From Candidatus Pacearchaeota archaeon (GTDB taxonomy: Archaea > Nanoarchaeota > Nanoarchaeia > Pacearchaeales > GW2011-AR1), in NCBI GenBank assembly GCA_023228245.1, contig JALOBN010000007.1:3916-67915 (forward strand): 64,000 bases of DNA, in the 5' to 3' direction. Each line of letters begins with the position of its first letter. Positions within the stretch are counted from its first letter, which is position 1. Shown here piece by piece: positions 48,998-56,513 of the stretch. Both the position numbers and the translations under genes were made by a program. A model generated the notes under the pieces. It was not told the origin of the DNA. It ran no database searches and worked only from the letters and a program-made list of their open reading frames with translations.

Positions 48998-49140
48998 TTT
49001 TTGTTATCCACTTTAACTTCTATTTCCGCATCCAGAAAGATTTCTAAATCCTCTGATTCAAAAGTAGGTACCGTTTCCGTTACAGATTTAATGTTGCTTA
49101 ATTTGCTTTGCGGATTTCTAACATTAAATTCTCCTTGCAA
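48994..49140 (-). CDS. small acidic protein upstream of the XRE-peptidase
   Basis: TTG 49140 behind GAAGGACAATAG gives 48 residues; stop overlaps the next ATG. TVPTFESEDLEIFLDAEIEV is acidic and beta-prone. It may be an antitoxin-like or modulating peptide. Start codon is uncertain. Confidence 0.45.
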   Translation of the reverse strand: MQGEFNVRNPQSKLSNIKSVTETVPTFESEDLEIFLDAEIEVKVDNKK

Positions 49141-49142
49141 CT

Positions 49143-49191
49143 ATTGTCCTTCTATGCTAATAATATTAGCAGAATAGGACAATGGCGTCAA
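49143..49191 (-). promoter_or_regulatory. leftward promoter inside a large operator
   Basis: TTGACG at 49191-49186, 17-base spacer, TAATAT at 49168-49163. GCTAATA-A-TATTAGC (49156-49170) covers the -10, and ATTGTCCT/AGGACAAT (49143-49150, 49175-49182) frames it. This is what an autorepressor site for the XRE protein should look like. Confidence 0.7.
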
Positions 49192-49248
49192 GAAAAAAAT
49201 GCAATCAAAAGAAAATACTACGAAAATGGGCAAAAGGAAAGAAAAAGC

Positions 49249-49276
49249 TTGACATGCTTGAGCGGTCATGTATAAT
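49249..49276 (+). promoter_or_regulatory. leaderless promoter with operator, copy 2
   Basis: TTGACA at 49249-49254, 16-base spacer, TATAAT at 49271-49276, ATG at 49284. CATGCTTGAGCGGTCATG (49253-49270) matches copy 1 except for one base. Confidence 0.75.
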
Positions 49277-49283
49277 AGATAGT

Positions 49284-50114
49284 ATGAATACTTTAAAACC
49301 CGAAAAGAGAAAACAGGTAGTCGCGGCATTGGTGGAGGGTAACTCCATCCGCGCCACTTGCCGCATGACGGGCGTAGCAAAGAACACGGTGGTCAAGCTA
49401 CTTGTTGATCTCGGGAAAGTCTGCACGGAATACCAGGACAAGGTATTCGTTGATCTCCCCTGCAAGCATATCCAGTGTGACGAGATTTGGGCCTTCTGCT
49501 ACGCGAAAGAGAAAAACGTTCCCGAAGATAAGAAAGGTCATTTTGGGTACGGCGATGTCTGGACGTTCACCGCCATTTGTGCGGATTCTAAGCTCATCCC
49601 CACTTGGCACATTGGCAGGCGTGATGCAGAGAACGCGACACTATTTATGAAGGACCTCGCCGCAAGAATGGCGAATAGAGTACAGCTTACTACAGATGGT
49701 CACGGGATGTATTTGGTAGCCGTTGAAGATGCTTTCGGGTCAGAAGTGGATTTTAGCCAACTCGTCAAGATATATGGTACGCCTCCCGAAGCCGAAAAGA
49801 GATATAGCCCAGCTCAATGTATTGGAGCCGAAAAGCATACGATCAACGGAAATCCTGATCGGGCGAAAGTTTCAACGAGTTATGTTGAGAGACAGAATCT
49901 AACAATGCGTATGAACATGAGACGCTTTACGAGACTGACAAACGCCTTTTCTAAGAAGGTTGAAAACCTTTGGTGCGCGGTAAGCCTTCATTTTATGTAC
50001 TACAATTTCTGCCGTATCCATCAGACCTTGAAAATGACCCCGGCAATGAAGGCGGGTGTTACTGACCATCTTTGGGAAATCGAGGATATTTTAAGTCTTT
50101 TGAATTCAAACTGA
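49284..50114 (+). CDS. IS1-family transposase
   Basis: The protein has 276 residues from ATG 49284. IRATCRMTGVAKNTVVKLL is a helix-turn-helix; HIQCDEIWAFCYAK, LTTDGHGMYL and TSYVERQNLTMRM supply the D-D-E triad; MNMRRFTRLTNAFSKK is a family hallmark. No frameshift is needed, unlike classic IS1. Complete and probably active. Confidence 0.88.
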   Translation: MNTLKPEKRKQVVAALVEGNSIRATCRMTGVAKNTVVKLLVDLGKVCTEYQDKVFVDLPCKHIQCDEIWAFCYAKEKNVPEDKKGHFGYGDVWTFTAICADSKLIPTWHIGRRDAENATLFMKDLAARMANRVQLTTDGHGMYLVAVEDAFGSEVDFSQLVKIYGTPPEAEKRYSPAQCIGAEKHTINGNPDRAKVSTSYVERQNLTMRMNMRRFTRLTNAFSKKVENLWCAVSLHFMYYNFCRIHQTLKMTPAMKAGVTDHLWEIEDILSLLNSN

Positions 50115-50124
50115 CCCACTACCG
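50107..50124. repeat. right terminal inverted repeat
   Basis: TCAAACTGACCCACTACC, exact inverse of 46709-46726. It overlaps the last codons and stop of the transposase gene. Confidence 0.85.
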
Positions 50125-50126
50125 AG

Positions 50127-50345
50127 ATGTACCCGCGCATTAACATGACGTTTCACCAGCTTGACCGCAAGTTGTGGGGTCAGCAAGAGGGAGAACCTGC
50201 CGTCGAGGTTATCGGGACTCCCGGAGGCGGCGGCATGATCCGGCGCGGCCACACGAGCATCGTGTTGTCACCGACGGAGATGATGAACCTCGGTTATTCG
50301 CTCAGTAGAATCGGGGAGGCGAGGAAGGAGTTGATCAATGACTGA
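50127..50345 (+). CDS. hypothetical protein just outside the cassette
   Basis: The protein has 72 residues from ATG 50127. HTSIVLSPTEMMNLGYSLSRIG start of a helical end. Its promoter and upstream context were separated by the inserted element. Function unknown. Confidence 0.5.
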   Translation: MYPRINMTFHQLDRKLWGQQEGEPAVEVIGTPGGGGMIRRGHTSIVLSPTEMMNLGYSLSRIGEARKELIND

Positions 50346-50490
50346 GCTGGCTGCTATCAACCGCGCGGGGTGGGAGATAAATGCCTGCTGTGGTTACTGC
50401 GGTACTCCGTTCGACCTGATCCACCCCGAGCCCCGCACGGAGCGGCCGACGCCGCGCTACAATCCTATTTTAACTCTCATAGGGATGTAA
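50338..50490 (+). CDS. small zinc-binding protein, possibly truncated
   Basis: The protein has 50 residues. INACCGYCGTPFDLIHPEPR holds a CxxC. The GC-rich part stops at about 50455 and AT-rich sequence follows, and another frame takes over, so the end may be the product of a junction or frameshift. Confidence 0.45.
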   Translation: MTELAAINRAGWEINACCGYCGTPFDLIHPEPRTERPTPRYNPILTLIGM

Positions 50491-50597
50491 TTGAGGGATG
50501 GTTTACCATTATCACACCAGTTAATAAACGTCTTGCCGTCCTTAAAGAAGAGATTGAAACGTTGAAAAGCAAGCAATGGCAGGAGATCCACGCATGA
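50370..50597 (+). CDS. doubtful frame, coding-like in its second half
   Basis: From about 50450, YFNSHRDVIEGWFTIITPVN and RLAVLKEEIETLKSKQWQE look coding (coiled coil) and end ATGA-coupled to the methylase. No good start exists; GTG 50370 is the nearest. It may be the 3' remainder of a larger gene. Confidence 0.35.
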   Translation: MGDKCLLWLLRYSVRPDPPRAPHGAADAALQSYFNSHRDVIEGWFTIITPVNKRLAVLKEEIETLKSKQWQEIHA

Positions 50598-51196
50598 CAG
50601 CAGGTCGTACATTAAAAACACTAAGCCAAGAATGGGGTACTCCCGAAAAGTACGTTAATGCTGTGCGTGAGTTCTTCGGGGGGAACATTGACCTTGACCC
50701 CTGTTCTAATGAATACTCCATTGTACATGCGAAAAATGAATATCAACTTCCAAAGCATGACGGGCTCAGGGAGAGTTGGAATTTTCCTACTATCTACATA
50801 AATCCACCATATGGGATTGATAAAGAACGAGGTACATCAATTAAACAATGGCTTAAAAGGTGTGAGGCGGCAAACAGAGAATACAAATCAGAAGTCCTTG
50901 CGCTTGTACCCGTAGCAACTAATACGGGACACTGGAAAAATTATGTTTTTGGTAAAGCTACAGGTGTTTGTTTCCTTTATGACACCCGACTAAAGTTTCT
51001 TGTAAATGGACAAAATGGTGGGAAAGGTGCCCCAATGTCATGTGCTATGATCTATTGGGGAAAGGACTTCGACAAATTCATGACAGTTTTTAGTAAGTTC
51101 GGTGCTGTTGTTGATCTTCGCCCATTGAAGGGAAAAGAGTTTGGTGAACGATCTGAAAACGATCAATTAGCTTTAATACCTACTACCGAAAAATAA
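50594..51196 (+). CDS. phage N6-adenine methyltransferase (Dam type)
   Basis: The protein has 200 residues. EWGTPEKYVNAVREFFGGN, IDLDPCSNEYSIVHAKNEY and IYINPPYG (catalytic motif) identify the phage Dam family. AT-richer than the phage average. It probably blocks restriction at short adenine sites. Confidence 0.88.
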   Translation: MTAGRTLKTLSQEWGTPEKYVNAVREFFGGNIDLDPCSNEYSIVHAKNEYQLPKHDGLRESWNFPTIYINPPYGIDKERGTSIKQWLKRCEAANREYKSEVLALVPVATNTGHWKNYVFGKATGVCFLYDTRLKFLVNGQNGGKGAPMSCAMIYWGKDFDKFMTVFSKFGAVVDLRPLKGKEFGERSENDQLALIPTTEK

Positions 51197-51242
51197 CCTT
51201 ATACATTAACTCGGTCGTGTCAAGTATATAATCGCCTAATTT

Positions 51243-51506
51243 ATGCACAATCCATTAATCCCCGGTAGTTTTGACCCGACCCGTGATATTGCCGCGATAG
51301 AACGCGCATATGATTTTTACAGGAAAATACAGAACGACAGACGGCTTGCGGAGAGAGCAGACCGGCAGGATGCAGCGATAGCAGCATTGGTCACGGCAGT
51401 GCAGGATCTGCACCGACTCATTGTGTTGCATCTTGCCGATGTTCCCATGAGCGATATTACGAAAGCACAATACAAAAAGTTGGCAAAAGAATTACAAGAG
51501 AGGTGA
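51243..51506 (+). CDS. hypothetical protein
   Basis: The protein has 87 residues. ERAYDFYRKIQNDRRLAERA and a central helix ALVTAVQDLHRLIVLHL. Function unknown. Confidence 0.5.
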   Translation: MHNPLIPGSFDPTRDIAAIERAYDFYRKIQNDRRLAERADRQDAAIAALVTAVQDLHRLIVLHLADVPMSDITKAQYKKLAKELQER

Positions 51507-51509
51507 TCC

Positions 51510-52097
51510 ATGGATCTCTTTGAAACCGAATACGCCAAAGCCTGTGCGCAGGAGTCCGACATCAACGAGCACTTGCCCTACCTCCACGGGCTGGCCATCA
51601 ACCGCCTGCATGTGACGGAGTTCGGCGTCCGACAGGGGACGAGCACCCGGGCTTTCATGGCGGCCCGTCCGAAGCGATTGGTTTCCTACGACCTGGTGTT
51701 GGACCCGGTTGTGGGTGCGTTGTTCGAGCGGGCGGTGCTGGAGGGTCACAACTACGCCTACCGCCAGGCCAACGTCCTGGATATCGAAATCGAAGAAACC
51801 GATATCCTGTTCATCGACACGTTCCACACCGGTCGGCAGGTGACCGCGGAGCTGGCTCGGCACGGTGGTAAGGTGCGGGACTATATCATTTTCCACGACG
51901 TGGAGACGTTCGGGTGGGTCGGGGAGGACGGGTCGGAAGGGATACTGCGGCCAATTATTGCCTTCATGGCCGCCGACCACGATTGGACGGTCTTCCACTA
52001 CGACCGGGCCAACAACGGGCTGTTGACGATCGCCCGGGGGGCGTCGACGGCGTTGATGAAAAGAGATACATCGACGCGCAGCCAAATATCTAAATAA
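51510..52097 (+). CDS. class I SAM-dependent methyltransferase-like (CmcI/Methyltransf_24-like)
   Basis: The protein has 195 residues after AGAGGTGATCC. VTEFGVRQGTSTRAFMAARP is the SAM-binding loop; DILFIDTFHTGRQVTAEL and DYIIFHDVETFGW are the metal/His segments of this group, usually seen near sugar-modifying genes. Last rightward gene; meets the leftward glycan module tail to tail. Confidence 0.75.
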   Translation: MDLFETEYAKACAQESDINEHLPYLHGLAINRLHVTEFGVRQGTSTRAFMAARPKRLVSYDLVLDPVVGALFERAVLEGHNYAYRQANVLDIEIEETDILFIDTFHTGRQVTAELARHGGKVRDYIIFHDVETFGWVGEDGSEGILRPIIAFMAADHDWTVFHYDRANNGLLTIARGASTALMKRDTSTRSQISK

Positions 52098-52115
52098 CAT
52101 CACATAGGTATGCCC

Positions 52116-52709
52116 TCAAGCATCCATCGACGGCAGATCTGCCTTCCGCTGGCCCTGCCCTATCCAGTACGTCCCGTCGCCCGTCCGGTGGGGTGTCACC
52201 CGCAGCTCGTCGAACAACGGCCCATACCGCTCCATGACCTGCCCGATATCGGTGAAGTGCCGCACGTGCGACGCGCAGTCAAAATTCGGCACGTCGAACA
52301 CCACGAACGTGCCGGGCACGATGTGGCCGAAGACCGCCAGGTCGTTCTCGAGGTGTTCCAGCACCTCCATGGCCACCACGACATCCGCACGGCCCAGCGC
52401 ATCTTCCGTAAACTCGGAAAATATATCGGCGCAGAAAAACAGGCATTCCGGAGCGTAGAGCGCCGCCTGGTCGATGAGCCGGTCGGCAAAGTCGATGCCG
52501 AGGTAGCCGGTCCACCCCCGGTCGGCCAGCACCCGGGCCAGCCGCCCCGTCCCGCAGCCCAGCTCCACGATCAACCGGCCGTCCGGCTCTCCGAGGCTGT
52601 CCGCCACGGCGGCGTACAACGTCCGCCAGGGGGAGGTCTCCAGCGGCCGGGATATCAGGTCGTGGTTGGCAGGGTCGTTGTAGTAGTCGACACCTTTCAA
52701 TTCACCCAT
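52116..52709 (-). CDS. SAM-dependent methyltransferase
   Basis: The protein has 197 residues from ATG 52709. RLIVELGCGTGRLARVLADR is motif I, ADVVVAMEVLEHLEN motif IV-like. Such enzymes methylate sugars or small molecules. TGATG overlap couples it to the acyltransferase upstream. Part of a surface-glycan module. Confidence 0.82.
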   Translation of the reverse strand: MGELKGVDYYNDPANHDLISRPLETSPWRTLYAAVADSLGEPDGRLIVELGCGTGRLARVLADRGWTGYLGIDFADRLIDQAALYAPECLFFCADIFSEFTEDALGRADVVVAMEVLEHLENDLAVFGHIVPGTFVVFDVPNFDCASHVRHFTDIGQVMERYGPLFDELRVTPHRTGDGTYWIGQGQRKADLPSMDA

Positions 52710-53365
52710 CAGCGTCTCCTTGCGGGCACGCCCATGACCCGCTGTCCCGGTCCCACGTTGCGGGTTACCACCGCGTTTGCGCCGACGACCGCGCCGCGGG
52801 CGATCCTCACCCCGGGGTGGATCCGGGCCCCGTGGCCGATGCGGACGCCTTGTTCGACCGTCGCCCCGACGTAGTTGTCCTTCGGCCTGTCGGACCGGCC
52901 CATGTCGTTGTCGTTGCAGAAGCTCACCATCATGCCGATAAAGCAGCTGTCGCCCACCACCATGCGGCCGGTCATGTGGGCGTTGTCCATGATCCGGACG
53001 CGGTCGCCGATCCGGGTGTTTCGGTTGACGGTCACCCCCTGGGCGATCAGGCAGTCCCGCCCGATCGTCACGTCCTCCCGCACGCAGGCGGTGTCGCAGA
53101 CCATCGTGTTTTCGCCGATATGGCTGCCGGTATAAAGCACCGCGCCGGCTCCGATGATGCACCCGTCCTCGATAATCAGCGGGCCGTATTCCCAATAGTT
53201 CGTCAAGTGAGCGGCTCCGGAGCTCATCGGCGGTCGGCCCAACACGGCAAACGGCATAACGGTGACGCCGCGGCCGATGACTACGTTCGGATAGACCACG
53301 CAGATCTGCCGGCATCGAATCAGCCCGCGCACAAGACATAAAAGATTGTTAATTAACGCACCCAC
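52709..53365 (-). CDS. hexapeptide-repeat acyltransferase
   Basis: GTG 53365 after AGGTAAGCG gives 218 residues. Repeated [LIV]GxxxX units (VVIGRGVTVMPFAVLG, CIIGAGAVLYTGSHIGENT, TIGRDCLIAQGVTV, RIGDRVRIMDNAHM) build a left-handed beta helix, ending NVGPGQRVMGVPARRR. Transfers an acyl group to a sugar, probably on LPS. Confidence 0.87.
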   Translation of the reverse strand: MGALINNLLCLVRGLIRCRQICVVYPNVVIGRGVTVMPFAVLGRPPMSSGAAHLTNYWEYGPLIIEDGCIIGAGAVLYTGSHIGENTMVCDTACVREDVTIGRDCLIAQGVTVNRNTRIGDRVRIMDNAHMTGRMVVGDSCFIGMMVSFCNDNDMGRSDRPKDNYVGATVEQGVRIGHGARIHPGVRIARGAVVGANAVVTRNVGPGQRVMGVPARRR

Positions 53366-53375
53366 CGCTTACCTC

Positions 53376-54137
53376 TCAAATGCCAGGATAGATGTCGCTA
53401 AACCTAAACAGTCCACTCTCCGGAGCGATGAAGTTATACGGCTTTGTCAAATCTATATGCCCGTAGTGCGTGTGCCAGCCGCGTTTGATTTCTTCGGGGT
53501 TGTAGCGGGCTCGCCGCTCACAGATCTTTCGCTCACCCTGCTGCTGGCTCCGCAGCGGCCAGTGCTTGTAGATGAATGGCGTGGGATATACCCTCATGCT
53601 TGGGATCGTTACCCGGTGGGCCGCGGTCGTCGCAATGTCGATGCTGACGCCCCTCGGCTGTATGAATATCCGGTGCACCGGGTGCCCGTAGTGGGCCACG
53701 CCGTGGGTGAAGAACGTCTCCGGGTCCATCCCGCGGCAAAACCCGTCTACCGTCGGCACAAAGTTGAATACCGCCGTGTCGATGAAGTTGTAGCCCTCCG
53801 CCCTGACGCGCCAGAGCGCATCCACCAGCCGAACTCCGGGCCACGGGCTGCACAGCAGGTCGTCGGACCCGGTGGGGATTATCCACCAATCAGGATGATT
53901 TAGTGCTATCGCCTCGATGCGGCGGAGCTGACCGGCAAAGTCCCATTTTTCTCCCGGCATTGCTGGCCACCGCTCGAGTGCAACGCCATCCTTAAACGCC
54001 CCAAGAGCCTCCCAGGTGCCGTCGGTGGACCAATCGTCGAGGACGTGGACATTAACTCCCCCCGCCAGCCACTTTTTTACCGTCTGTTCTATAATGTCAA
54101 TCTCGTCGCGCACAATCAGGCAGGCCAACATCTTCAT
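53376..54137 (-). CDS. glycosyltransferase family 2-like
   Basis: The protein has 253 residues. MLACLIVRDEIDIIEQTVKK and VHVLDDWSTDGTWEAL form the GT-A start with a DDxS; WWIIPTGSDDLL is the metal site. Overlaps the LpxD-like gene by ATGA. Confidence 0.82.
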   Translation of the reverse strand: MKMLACLIVRDEIDIIEQTVKKWLAGGVNVHVLDDWSTDGTWEALGAFKDGVALERWPAMPGEKWDFAGQLRRIEAIALNHPDWWIIPTGSDDLLCSPWPGVRLVDALWRVRAEGYNFIDTAVFNFVPTVDGFCRGMDPETFFTHGVAHYGHPVHRIFIQPRGVSIDIATTAAHRVTIPSMRVYPTPFIYKHWPLRSQQQGERKICERRARYNPEEIKRGWHTHYGHIDLTKPYNFIAPESGLFRFSDIYPGI

Positions 54138-54979
54138 CTGACCTCCTTTGCCGGGTTTCCGGCTACCGTTTTTCCGTCCGGAACGTCTTTCAGTACCACC
54201 GCCCCCATGCCGATAGTCACGTTGTCTCCGATGGTGATGTTGTCCTTGATCATCGCTCCGATGCCTATCCAGCAGCCTCGGCCGATATGTGCGCTCCCGC
54301 CGACCACCGTATGGGCGATGAGTATGGTGTTATCCCCAATAACCGCATTGTGCGCCACGTGGACGTGATGGTCTATTTTGACGCCGTTTCCGATGATAGT
54401 GTCGGACAGCACCCCGCGGTCGATATTGGCAAACGGATAGATATCCACGTCGTTGCCGATGACAACGCCGCCGAGGTGCGGGAAGTGGGCCCACCGGCCG
54501 TCGGGGTCGCGGACATAGTTGAACCCGGGCTGGCCGATTGAGACGTGGTTATGGATGGTTACGTTTTTGCCGATAGTGGCGATCGAAGCGACCACGGAAT
54601 AAAACCCGATGGATACCGTCTGTTTTGGCGATGGAACGCCCGGTACGTTGAATATAGGAAACGGGCAATCGACCATGTTTTCGTCGTAGTCTGGCGCGAA
54701 GAACTCGCGGAGAACGCGGACGAAAGACAACTTCGGGTCGGCGCAGAGGACCATCGACGGTCCCGCTGTACCCTCGGCTACTTCCAGGATGTCATGCGCG
54801 ACAACGGCGCCGGCCTTTGTGGCCAGCACACGGGAGAGGTCGATAAGGTTCTTGCCCGAGCAAAACGAGAGATCGGCCGGCCCCGAGCCGTCCAGCGGCC
54901 CGATGCCGGTTATCTCCACGTCCGGTCCGACGAGCCGGTGGCCCGGGCCGAGGAACGCGACGATGTCTGATAACTTCAT
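54134..54979 (-). CDS. LpxD-like UDP-acylglucosamine N-acyltransferase
   Basis: The protein has 281 residues from ATG 54979 after AGGAAATAGA. The N-terminal uridine-binding domain (VEITGIGPLDGSGPADLSF) precedes hexapeptide repeats with DRGVLSDTIIGNGVKIDHHV, HVAHNAVIGDNTILIAHTV and GGSAHIGRGCWIG, the LpxD signature. Host LpxD builds lipid A; a phage copy may alter surface sugars or lipid A and so superinfection. Confidence 0.85.
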   Translation of the reverse strand: MKLSDIVAFLGPGHRLVGPDVEITGIGPLDGSGPADLSFCSGKNLIDLSRVLATKAGAVVAHDILEVAEGTAGPSMVLCADPKLSFVRVLREFFAPDYDENMVDCPFPIFNVPGVPSPKQTVSIGFYSVVASIATIGKNVTIHNHVSIGQPGFNYVRDPDGRWAHFPHLGGVVIGNDVDIYPFANIDRGVLSDTIIGNGVKIDHHVHVAHNAVIGDNTILIAHTVVGGSAHIGRGCWIGIGAMIKDNITIGDNVTIGMGAVVLKDVPDGKTVAGNPAKEVR

Positions 54980-54980
54980 T

Positions 54981-55376
54981 CTATTTCCTATTCTCAAAAT
55001 ATACGGCCCCGCCGCCGCCAAGGATTCCGCCCACCAGCATTCCCCAGCCGAACCAGGTCATCTTCTTCCAGAACGTCATCGGCGGGTGCTTGGCAAGGTA
55101 GTCGAGGGCCTTCGGAATCACCTTTTCCTCGTAGGCTCTCACCCGGATCGAGTCGTTGAGGGCCTTATCGCCGTACGGCCGCTTGACGATGTAGGTGTCG
55201 TCTGCGGCGTTGTAACGCACGGCATCAGGATCGGCCGGCTCGGCCGACAACTCCTTGATGACCTCGTCAACCTGGTCCTCGGTGATGGTGAAAGACAGGG
55301 TGGCGCAGCCCATCGGGCCGATCAGCCAGAAGCAGATCAGCGCGACGGCTATCCAGGCGCGGATGTTTTGTTTCAT
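54981..55376 (-). CDS. lipoprotein with C-terminal membrane helix (spanin-like)
   Basis: The protein has 131 residues from ATG 55376. A signal peptide (AWIAVALICFWLIGPMGC) ends in a lipobox Cys, and the C-terminus has a second hydrophobic helix (FGWGMLVGGILGGGGAVYF). Next to holin- and Rz-like genes, it is a candidate outer-membrane or unimolecular spanin. Confidence 0.6.
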   Translation of the reverse strand: MKQNIRAWIAVALICFWLIGPMGCATLSFTITEDQVDEVIKELSAEPADPDAVRYNAADDTYIVKRPYGDKALNDSIRVRAYEEKVIPKALDYLAKHPPMTFWKKMTWFGWGMLVGGILGGGGAVYFENRK

Positions 55377-55642
55377 CACGGCCTCCACGCGTTGGACATC
55401 ACGGCGGTCCGCTGATCGGTCGTGAGCTCGGCGATCTTCGGCCCGATGTATTCCTTTTCCATCACCACCCTGCCGGTGGAAAAATCCTGGTTGTACTTGG
55501 CCGATGCCGCGCGGCCCGCCGCCGCGTTGAACCGGCACGACTGCACCATTCCGAAAACGACCGCAACGGCCAGCAGCGCCGCCAGCGCGACGATAATCCA
55601 GCGCTCAAGCGTCAGCTTCGCAATGAGTGTTTTTACGTCCAT
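55376..55642 (-). CDS. inner-membrane spanin-like protein
   Basis: The protein has 88 residues; ATG 55642 after GGAGGATAGG. An N-terminal membrane helix (WIIVALAALLAVAVVFGMV) and a periplasmic domain resemble i-spanins. Coupled to the lipoprotein gene by overlapping start and stop. Confidence 0.55.
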   Translation of the reverse strand: MDVKTLIAKLTLERWIIVALAALLAVAVVFGMVQSCRFNAAAGRAASAKYNQDFSTGRVVMEKEYIGPKIAELTTDQRTAVMSNAWRP

Positions 55643-55643
55643 C

Positions 55644-55910
55644 CTATCCTCCGTTCGACGGCTTGCCGCCGTTCCTGCCCCGTAGGTAGTCGAGGGCCAC
55701 GTTTGCGCCCATGTACGCGCACAACAGCAACAGGTAGTTGAGGGAGATCTCCCCCTTCCAGACGTAGACCCCGCTGCCGATGATCAGGGCGATGAACTTG
55801 CGCCCGCCGATCCCCTGCCAGAGCTTGATATACCAGGGCTGGCAGGCGGTTAATAGCGCCACGGGCGCCTGTGTCGTGTCGACACGGATTCTATCCGGTT
55901 TTTCAGCCAT
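55644..55910 (-). CDS. holin-like membrane protein
   Basis: The protein has 88 residues; ATG 55910 after GAGGTCAAAT. Two hydrophobic segments (FIALIIGSGVYVW and YLLLLCAYMGANVALDYL) and a charged end. Position in the lysis cassette supports holin. Confidence 0.6.
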   Translation of the reverse strand: MAEKPDRIRVDTTQAPVALLTACQPWYIKLWQGIGGRKFIALIIGSGVYVWKGEISLNYLLLLCAYMGANVALDYLRGRNGGKPSNGG

Positions 55911-56024
55911 ATTTGACCTCGTCATAGCCTCCAGGAGCGGTCATGTGTGCGCTCCCCTGCCCCTGCTATTGGTTTATGCCGTCCGGCCCGCTCTGGCCCG
56001 CACCGGCGGTGTTCGGGCGGTTTT

Positions 56025-56513
56025 TTACCACTCTCCAGCCACGATCCAGTGCTTGACCATGTCAGGATGGTTCTTGTACGGATGACGGAAGGCGAAGTCG
56101 AGATGGACCCACTTCGAGTACTGCATCCATCCGATCCGAATGTTCGGGTAGATCTTCCGGATCTCGTTGCGCATCCCCCGGGGAGAGGCAAAATACCCAA
56201 CGATCGATATATCGACCGCGTAGCTCCTGCGGTCGTTGCCGATCTGCGCGAGCAGCGTCGGGACGTGCGGCGATGCTTCTGCCCCCCCCTCCGCCCGGTT
56301 GTGACGCTGACAGCGGACCCCGCTGGTGATCAGCAGCGGCCGGCCACCAAAATGTGCGCGGAGATACTCCACGACGTCCAGGATGTCCGGGTCGATGACC
56401 GCGAGCACCTGCTCCAGGGTCTTGTATGGACAGTCGGAATAGCGGCAGCGGCACGCAACCTCGTAGAGGTAGATGTGCGGCCACCTTTTTGCATCGAGAA
56501 GATCGTTGCTCAT
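56025..56513 (-). CDS. endolysin, peptidase M15 family
   Basis: The protein has 162 residues; ATG 56513 after GGAGGTATC. LLITSGVRCQRHNRAEGG, SPHVP, RSYAVDISI and KWVHLDF supply the H..D..H zinc ligands of M15 D-Ala-D-Ala or L-Ala-D-Glu peptidases. No signal peptide, so it needs the holin. Confidence 0.82.
   Translation of the reverse strand: MSNDLLDAKRWPHIYLYEVACRCRYSDCPYKTLEQVLAVIDPDILDVVEYLRAHFGGRPLLITSGVRCQRHNRAEGGAEASPHVPTLLAQIGNDRRSYAVDISIVGYFASPRGMRNEIRKIYPNIRIGWMQYSKWVHLDFAFRHPYKNHPDMVKHWIVAGEW

Larger units (their letters stand above)
46709..50124 (+). mobile_element. IS1-family element with passenger genes
   Basis: GGTAGTGGGTCAGTTTGA at 46709-46726 is exactly inverted at 50107-50124. 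IS1-family ends begin GGT, and the transposase gene ends 10 bases from the right repeat. The 3.4-kb body carries six further genes and is clearly AT-richer from 47.5 kb than the phage. I see no target duplication (CAAATATT against GAGATGTA), which suggests an old or rearranged insertion. Confidence 0.72.
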
